Source: Sphingomonas kyeonggiensis
GTDB taxonomy: Bacteria; Pseudomonadota; Alphaproteobacteria; Sphingomonadales; Sphingomonadaceae
Assembly: GCF_014196745.1 (NCBI RefSeq)
Contig: NZ_JACIEH010000003.1
Coordinates: 1,054,001 to 1,118,000, forward strand
Direction of reading: 5' to 3'
Length of the DNA: 64,000 nt
The translations under genes and the position numbers were made by a program. Under the pieces are notes generated by a model. The model made no database searches. It was not told the DNA's origin and saw only the letters and a program-made list of their open reading frames with translations. Positions 59,077 to 64,000 of the stretch are shown one piece after another (positions within the stretch are counted from its first letter, which is position 1; every line of letters begins with the position of its first letter).

Positions 59077-61647
59077 TCAGTCCTCGGCCGCAGCCTTCTT
59101 CGCGGGGGCCTTCTTCGCCGCCGGCTTCTTCGCAGCGGCCTTTTTCGGCGCCGCCGCCTTCTTCGGTGCGGCCTTCTTCTTGCCCTTGCCCTTGGCCGGA
59201 CCCGCCGCCGCGCGGGCGTCGATCAGCTGGGCGGCTTCCTCGAGCGTCAGTTGGTCCTTGTCGATCGACTTGGGCAGCGTGGCGTTGGTCTCGCCATCGG
59301 TCACGTACGCGCCGTAGCGACCGTCCATCAGCTTGATCTCGGCCTCGGTGCGCGGATGCTTGCCGAGAACCTTGAGCGGCTCACGGCTCGCTCCCCGGGC
59401 CGGACGGCCCGAATTCGCCGCCGCCTCGGCCAGCTTCACCACCGCGGCGTTCATGCCGGTCTCGAACACTTCCATCGTGCCCTGCAGGCGGGCGTATTTC
59501 CCATCATGCGCGAGGTACGGCCCATAGCGGCCGATCGAGGCGGTGATCGGGTTGCCCGTTTCCGGATGGTCGCCGATCACGCGCGGCAGCTTCAGGAGCT
59601 TCAGCGCCAGCTCCAGGTCGAGCTCGACGTCCTTGGGGATCGAGGCGCGCGCCGCTTCCTTGCCTTCGCCAAGCTGGATGTACGGGCCGAACCGGCCCGA
59701 CTTGCGCTCGACGTTCAGGCCCGTGTCCGGATCCTGGCCGAGCACTTCCGGTCCGCTGTCCGCGCCGTCCTCACCGCCCGGCTGGGCGAAGCGACGGGTG
59801 AACTTGCACTCCGGATAGTTGGAGCAGGCGATGAACGCGCCGAACTTGCCGCCGCGCAGCGCCAGCCGGCCATTGCCGCAGTTCGGGCACAGCCGCGGAT
59901 CGCTGCCGTCCGCCTTTTCGGGGAACAGATAGGGCGCGAGGAACTCGTCGAGCGCCGCGGTGATGTCCGACGGCTTCTGCTCCATCACATCGGCCGTGCG
60001 CGGCTTGAAGTCCTTCCAGAACGCCTCGAGCACGGCCTGCCACTGGGCGCGGCCGCCCGACACGTCGTCCAGTTCCTCCTCCAGCTCGGCGGTGAAGTCG
60101 TAATTGACGTATTTCTGGAAGAAGCGCTCCAGGAACGCGGTCAGCAGCCGTCCGCTCTCTTCGGCGAAGAAGCGGTTCTTCTCGAGGCGGACATAGGCGC
60201 GGTCCTTGAGCACCTGGATGACCGAGGCATAAGTCGAAGGCCGGCCGATGCCGAGTTCTTCCATCCGCTTGACCAGCGACGCTTCGCTGAAGCGGGGCGG
60301 GGGCTGGGTGAAGTGCTGCTCGGCGTTGACCGCCTTCTTGGCCGGCGTCGCGCCTTCGCTCATCCGTGGCAGGCGGCGCGAATCCTCATCACCCTCGTCG
60401 TCGCGGCCTTCCTCGTAGAGCGCGAGATAGCCGGGGAAGATCACCACCTGGCCGGTGGCGCGCAGCCCGTGCTGGCTGGTCGCGTCTTCCAGATCGATCG
60501 TGGTGCGCTCCAGCCGGGCCGAGGCCATCTGGCTCGCCAGCGCGCGTTTCCAGATCAGATCGTACAGCCTGGCGTGATCGCCCGAGCCCGCACGGTCCTT
60601 GGAGAAATCGGTCGGGCGGATCGCCTCGTGGGCTTCCTGGGCATTCTTCGCCTTGGCGGTGTAGATGCGCGGCTTGTCGGGCACATAGCTACCGTCATAG
60701 CGGGTCGCGACGGCCTTGCGGGCGTCCTGGATCGCGCTCGGGTCCATCTGGACGCCGTCGGTACGCATATAGGTGATCGCGCCGTCCTCGTAGAGGCCCT
60801 GTGCGATCCGCATGGTGTGGCTGGCCGAGAAGCCGAGCTTGCGCGCGGCCTCCTGCTGCAGCGTCGAGGTGGTGAAGGGCGCGGCGGGGTTGCGCATCGC
60901 CGGCTTGGTCTCGACTGAGACCACGGTGAAACGGCCTTCCTCGACGGCCTTCTTCGCCGCCTCGGCGGTCTTGCCGTCGCCGATCGAAAGCCGGTCGAGC
61001 TTGTCGCCCTTGAACTTGACCAGCCGAGCCTGGAACGGCGTGCCGTCCTGCTCCATGTCGGCGGTGACCGACCAATATTCCTGCGGCTTGAACCCCTCGA
61101 TCTCGCGCTCGCGATCGACGATGATGCGCAGCGCGACCGACTGGACACGGCCGGCCGACTTGGCGCCGGGCAGCTTGCGCCACAGCACCGGCGACAGGGT
61201 GAAGCCGACGAGATAATCGAGCGCGCGGCGTGCCCGGTACGCGTCGATCAGGTCGGTATCCAGCTCGCGCGGATGCGCCATCGCGGTCAGGATCGCCGGC
61301 TTGGTGATCGCGTTGAAGGTGACGCGCTCCACTTCCTTGGGCAGCGCCTTCTTGTTCTTCAGCACTTCCTGCACGTGCCAGGAAATCGCCTCGCCCTCGC
61401 GATCAGGGTCGGTCGCGAGGATCAGTCGGTCGGCCTTCTTCGCCTCGTCGGCAATTGCCTTCAGCTGCTTCGACTTGTCGGCATAGGTCTCCCATTCCAT
61501 CGCGAACCCCTCGTCGGGATCAACGGAGCCGTCGCGCGCCGGCAGGTCGCGGACATGGCCGTAGGAGGCCAGGACCCGGTAGTCCTTGCCGAGATATTTC
61601 TCGATGGTCTTCGCCTTGGCCGGCGATTCTACGATGACGAGCTGCAT
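59077..61647 (-). CDS. topA: DNA topoisomerase I
   Basis: 856 residues. TOPRIM domain at the N-terminus (VIVESPAKAKTIEKYLG, ATDPDREGEAISWH), active-site Tyr in EDGAITYMRTDGVQ, one clear C4 zinc finger (CPNCGNGRLALRGG ... CSNYPECKF) and further toprim C-terminal repeats. The last about 40 residues are a Lys/Ala/Pro-rich tail (KKAAPKKAAAPKKAAAKK), as in many alphaproteobacterial TopA proteins, able to contact DNA. It relaxes negative supercoils. Confidence 0.96.
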   Translation of the reverse strand: MQLVIVESPAKAKTIEKYLGKDYRVLASYGHVRDLPARDGSVDPDEGFAMEWETYADKSKQLKAIADEAKKADRLILATDPDREGEAISWHVQEVLKNKKALPKEVERVTFNAITKPAILTAMAHPRELDTDLIDAYRARRALDYLVGFTLSPVLWRKLPGAKSAGRVQSVALRIIVDREREIEGFKPQEYWSVTADMEQDGTPFQARLVKFKGDKLDRLSIGDGKTAEAAKKAVEEGRFTVVSVETKPAMRNPAAPFTTSTLQQEAARKLGFSASHTMRIAQGLYEDGAITYMRTDGVQMDPSAIQDARKAVATRYDGSYVPDKPRIYTAKAKNAQEAHEAIRPTDFSKDRAGSGDHARLYDLIWKRALASQMASARLERTTIDLEDATSQHGLRATGQVVIFPGYLALYEEGRDDEGDEDSRRLPRMSEGATPAKKAVNAEQHFTQPPPRFSEASLVKRMEELGIGRPSTYASVIQVLKDRAYVRLEKNRFFAEESGRLLTAFLERFFQKYVNYDFTAELEEELDDVSGGRAQWQAVLEAFWKDFKPRTADVMEQKPSDITAALDEFLAPYLFPEKADGSDPRLCPNCGNGRLALRGGKFGAFIACSNYPECKFTRRFAQPGGEDGADSGPEVLGQDPDTGLNVERKSGRFGPYIQLGEGKEAARASIPKDVELDLELALKLLKLPRVIGDHPETGNPITASIGRYGPYLAHDGKYARLQGTMEVFETGMNAAVVKLAEAAANSGRPARGASREPLKVLGKHPRTEAEIKLMDGRYGAYVTDGETNATLPKSIDKDQLTLEEAAQLIDARAAAGPAKGKGKKKAAPKKAAAPKKAAAKKPAAKKAPAKKAAAED

Positions 61648-61777
61648 GGGGGGTAAGCGTTCCTCACGTGTACGCGTGTAAGGTGGGGAGGGGTGGCGGC
61701 GGGCGTCAAGCGGGTTGATCTGGAACTTGGTAACGCTTCGCGGGTATCACCGAGCCAGGCCGAGGGGGAGTGGAATA

Positions 61778-63322
61778 TTGCCCGAGGAGACGTTGCCCGA
61801 AGAGACGACGCTGCCGCCGCGCCGCCGGCGCCGCTGGCCATGGGTCCTCGGGGCGGTGCTCGCCCTGCTCGCGGCGGGTGCCGGCGTAGGCTTCTTCTGG
61901 CTGCGCGCCCATCTCGACACCAGGGCGGAGGCGCCGCCCCGCGCCAGCGACGCGATCGAAGTGCCGCGCCAGGTTTCCGCGATCGACGTGCCGCTCGACG
62001 TGCCGGTTTCCGTCCTGCTCCGCACGATCGAGAAATCGGTGCCGCGCACGCTCTGGTCGATCGACCAGCACATCGACAAATGCGTGCCGGCCCAGCGGGT
62101 GAAGCTGTTCAAGGCGAAGCTCAAGGTCAGCCCCGATCTCGGTTGCGACGTGATCGGCACGGTCACGCGCTCGGGCATCCGGCTGCGCGGCGTGGGGGAC
62201 GAGATCGTCGCCGACATGCCGATCCGCGCGACGATCGCCGCACGCCATGTCGGCGGCTTCCTCAAGGGCAAGACCGCGACCGGGTCGGCCATGGTCCATG
62301 CCCGTATCCGCCTGTCGGTGAGCGACAATTGGCAGCCGCGCGCCACCATCCGCCTCGCCTATGACTGGACCGCGCCGCCGGGGATCGACTTCCTCGGAAA
62401 GCGGATCACCTTCACCGACAAGGCCGACGAGAAGCTCCGCCCGATCGTCCGCGACCTCGAGCGCACCTTGCCGCGCGAGATCGCCCGGGTCGATATCCGC
62501 AGCCGCGTCGCCGAAGCCTGGCGGCAGAGCTTCACCGTGCTCCAGCTCAACGAGGAGAATCCGCCGGTCTGGATGCGGATCACCCCGGAGAAGCTGAGCT
62601 ATGGCGGCTACCGCCTGACCGGCAACCGGCTGCGCCTCAACCTCGGCCTGGCCGCGCTCACCGAGACGTTCGTCGGGCCCAAGCCTGCGGATCCCAAGCC
62701 CGTGGCGCTGCCGTCGCTCGGCCATGATGCCAAGGGAGCGAAGCTGCAATTCTTCATCCCCGTCATCGCCGACTATGCCCAGCTCGAGCCGGTGCTGCAG
62801 CGCGCGCTGGACAAGCGTTCGAAACGCCCCTTCGAGCTGCCCAAGATCGGACCTGTAACGGCGCGTTTCAGCGGCGTGGTCCTGTACGGCACCACCAAAG
62901 GCCGCATCGCCGTCGGCCTGACGATCGCCGTCCGCCCGCAGAGCGGCGGGGCCGAGACGCACGGCCGGGTCTGGCTCACCGCGGTACCGGTCAACGCCCC
63001 CGGCTCGCAGCGCGTCCATTTCGAGAATCTCTCCGTCTCGGGCGAGACCGACCGGATGGCCGGCGACCTGGTCGTGCTGCTCGCCCAGAGCCCCGGGGTG
63101 GCCGAGACGCTGGCGGAATCGCTCACCCAGAACTTCACCCATGACTTCGACAAGCTCCTCGGCAAGGTCCGCCGCGCGATCGTCCGCAAGCGCGCCGGCG
63201 ACTTCCTGATCCGCGCCGACCTCGCCGAGGCCCGCACCGGCACGCTCAAGGCCAGCGGGCAGGGACTGTACCTGCCCGTCTGGGCCGAGGGGACGGCAAG
63301 GGTGGAGTATGTCGGCCGCTAG
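61778..63322 (+). CDS. DUF4403 family protein
   Basis: 514 residues from TTG 61778, supported by GAGGGGGAG eight bases upstream; an ATG at 61715 would add 21 residues with no ribosome site. An N-terminal membrane anchor (WPWVLGAVLALLAAGAGVGFFWL) precedes a long periplasmic part matching DUF4403: repeated lipid-binding-like strands, for example VSAIDVPLDVPVSVLLRTIEKS, CDVIGTVTRSGIRLRG and DWTAPPGIDFLGKRITFTD. Function unknown; an outer-envelope lipid-related role is only a guess. Divergent from topA. Confidence 0.82.
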   Translation: MPEETLPEETTLPPRRRRRWPWVLGAVLALLAAGAGVGFFWLRAHLDTRAEAPPRASDAIEVPRQVSAIDVPLDVPVSVLLRTIEKSVPRTLWSIDQHIDKCVPAQRVKLFKAKLKVSPDLGCDVIGTVTRSGIRLRGVGDEIVADMPIRATIAARHVGGFLKGKTATGSAMVHARIRLSVSDNWQPRATIRLAYDWTAPPGIDFLGKRITFTDKADEKLRPIVRDLERTLPREIARVDIRSRVAEAWRQSFTVLQLNEENPPVWMRITPEKLSYGGYRLTGNRLRLNLGLAALTETFVGPKPADPKPVALPSLGHDAKGAKLQFFIPVIADYAQLEPVLQRALDKRSKRPFELPKIGPVTARFSGVVLYGTTKGRIAVGLTIAVRPQSGGAETHGRVWLTAVPVNAPGSQRVHFENLSVSGETDRMAGDLVVLLAQSPGVAETLAESLTQNFTHDFDKLLGKVRRAIVRKRAGDFLIRADLAEARTGTLKASGQGLYLPVWAEGTARVEYVGR

Positions 63323-64000
63323 GCCGGCATCTTCGCCCGCACCGCGTCGATGTCCGCCGCGCTATGCCGCTCGGGCACGCGCTGGTCCTCGGGCCCCGAG
63401 CCGCGATTGACCAGCCGCCCGCGCTGCACCGCCTCGCGCTCGCCGACTTCGGCGGCCCAGCGGTTGAAATGTTCGTACTCGCCGATGTTGAGGAACTCGG
63501 CCGCGCCGGCATAGGCATCGCCGCGCGCCACGCCGCCATACCAGGGCCAGATCGCGATGTCGGCGATCGTGTACTCGTCACCCACCATGAACTTGCTCTT
63601 GGCCAGATGCGTGTCGAGCACGTGGAGCTGGCGCTTCACTTCCATCGCATAGCGGTTGATCGCGTACTCGATCTTGAACGGCGCATAGGCGAAGAAATGA
63701 CCGAAGCCGCCGCCCAGGAACGGCGCCGAGCCCATCTGCCACATCAGCCAGCTCATCGTCTGCGCGCGCTTCGCCGGATCGGTCGGCAGGAACGCACCGA
63801 ACTTCTCGGCGAGATAGACCAGGATCGCACCGCTCTCGAACACGGTGATGTTGGGCGAGACCGAATGGTCGACCATCGCCGGGATCTTCGAGTTCGGGTT
63901 GATCTCGACAAAGCCGCTGCCGAACTGGTCGCCCTCGCCGATGTTGATCTTCCAGGCGTCATATTCGGCGCCCGCATGGCCGGCGGCGAGCAGCTCCTCG
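63319..64000 (-). CDS. YghU-type glutathione S-transferase, 5' end beyond window
   Basis: 227 codons are visible; the frame is open to the right edge, so the N-terminus is missing. The visible part starts EELLAAGHAGAEYDAWKINIG then GDQFGSGFVEINPNSKIPAM, typical of the YghU/Nu-class thioredoxin fold, followed by FESGAILVYLAEKFG and the helical domain (MSWLMWQMGSAPFLGGGFGH, ADIAIWPWYGG). Such proteins have disulfide reductase and peroxidase activity with glutathione. Its stop overlaps that of the convergent DUF4403 gene. Confidence 0.9.
   Translation of the reverse strand, partial: EELLAAGHAGAEYDAWKINIGEGDQFGSGFVEINPNSKIPAMVDHSVSPNITVFESGAILVYLAEKFGAFLPTDPAKRAQTMSWLMWQMGSAPFLGGGFGHFFAYAPFKIEYAINRYAMEVKRQLHVLDTHLAKSKFMVGDEYTIADIAIWPWYGGVARGDAYAGAAEFLNIGEYEHFNRWAAEVGEREAVQRGRLVNRGSGPEDQRVPERHSAADIDAVRAKMPA

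Noticed and set aside
59068..60918. Long + strand open frame antisense to topA
   Set aside because: Shadow frame without domain or start site; TopA is clearly encoded on the - strand.

Overview
The window is high-GC (roughly two-thirds G+C), almost fully coding DNA typical of an alphaproteobacterial chromosome. The gene set points to Sphingomonadaceae, most likely Sphingomonas or a close relative. It includes a MipZ-type ParA protein, an FnrL-like regulator, an EmrAB pump, a BioF-BioD-BioA operon, glutathione-dependent formaldehyde oxidation, a TonB-family protein and the small CxxC protein I associate with sphingomonads. Two dispersed palindromic repeat families are also present. No rRNA operon, CRISPR array, intact prophage or complete insertion sequence was seen.

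Layout. 1-3400 is an accessory segment of lower GC: a partial ORF, a terminator, about 650 bases without a convincing gene, then two convergent genes for catalytically degenerate TniA/TnsB-type (DDE integrase fold) proteins. It ends at the 3' side of a tRNA-Lys gene, inside whose 5' end folK terminates. 3470-24000 is core sequence: folK, a family-5 uracil-DNA glycosylase, a sulfite-oxidase-like enzyme, aguB, lnt, metK, two degenerate EAL proteins around a secreted protein, trmB, an SDR, xthA, an FNR-type regulator with its own FNR box, a GNAT protein, a secreted amidase and emrAB. 24000-29070 carries nrdA and nrdB, split by a DUF559 nuclease-like gene bracketed by repeats, a DUF2171 gene and small membrane proteins. 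29153-30541 is a solitary AT-rich gene of unknown function. 30600-43120 has a lipase, a cytochrome c', oligopeptidase B, a divergent LysR/MFS pair, TonB-like proteins, a DSD1-type PLP enzyme, aminopeptidase P and tRNA-Thr. 43127-46139 is bioFDA. 46952-51782 is a tight formaldehyde operon: frmA, VOC, cupin, purU, fghA, ferredoxin reductase. 51784-53980 has an XRE/membrane-protein pair controlled from twin operators, then TraB/GumN and DUF1440 genes. 54129-64000 has an exonuclease, phosphoglucomutase/phosphomannomutase, a J-domain protein coupled to mipZ, panC, a Sel1 protein, topA, a DUF4403 protein and a truncated GST.

The points most worth following up are the convergent pair of dead TniA/TnsB-like proteins; the DUF559 gene whose ribosome binding site and C-terminus both come from flanking repeats; folK ending on the U8-A9-G10 of tRNA-Lys; two catalytically dead EAL paralogues; the AT-rich orphan gene; and a 31-codon membrane ORF behind an FNR box. 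All functional statements rest on reading the sequence and on recall of families; no database search was run.
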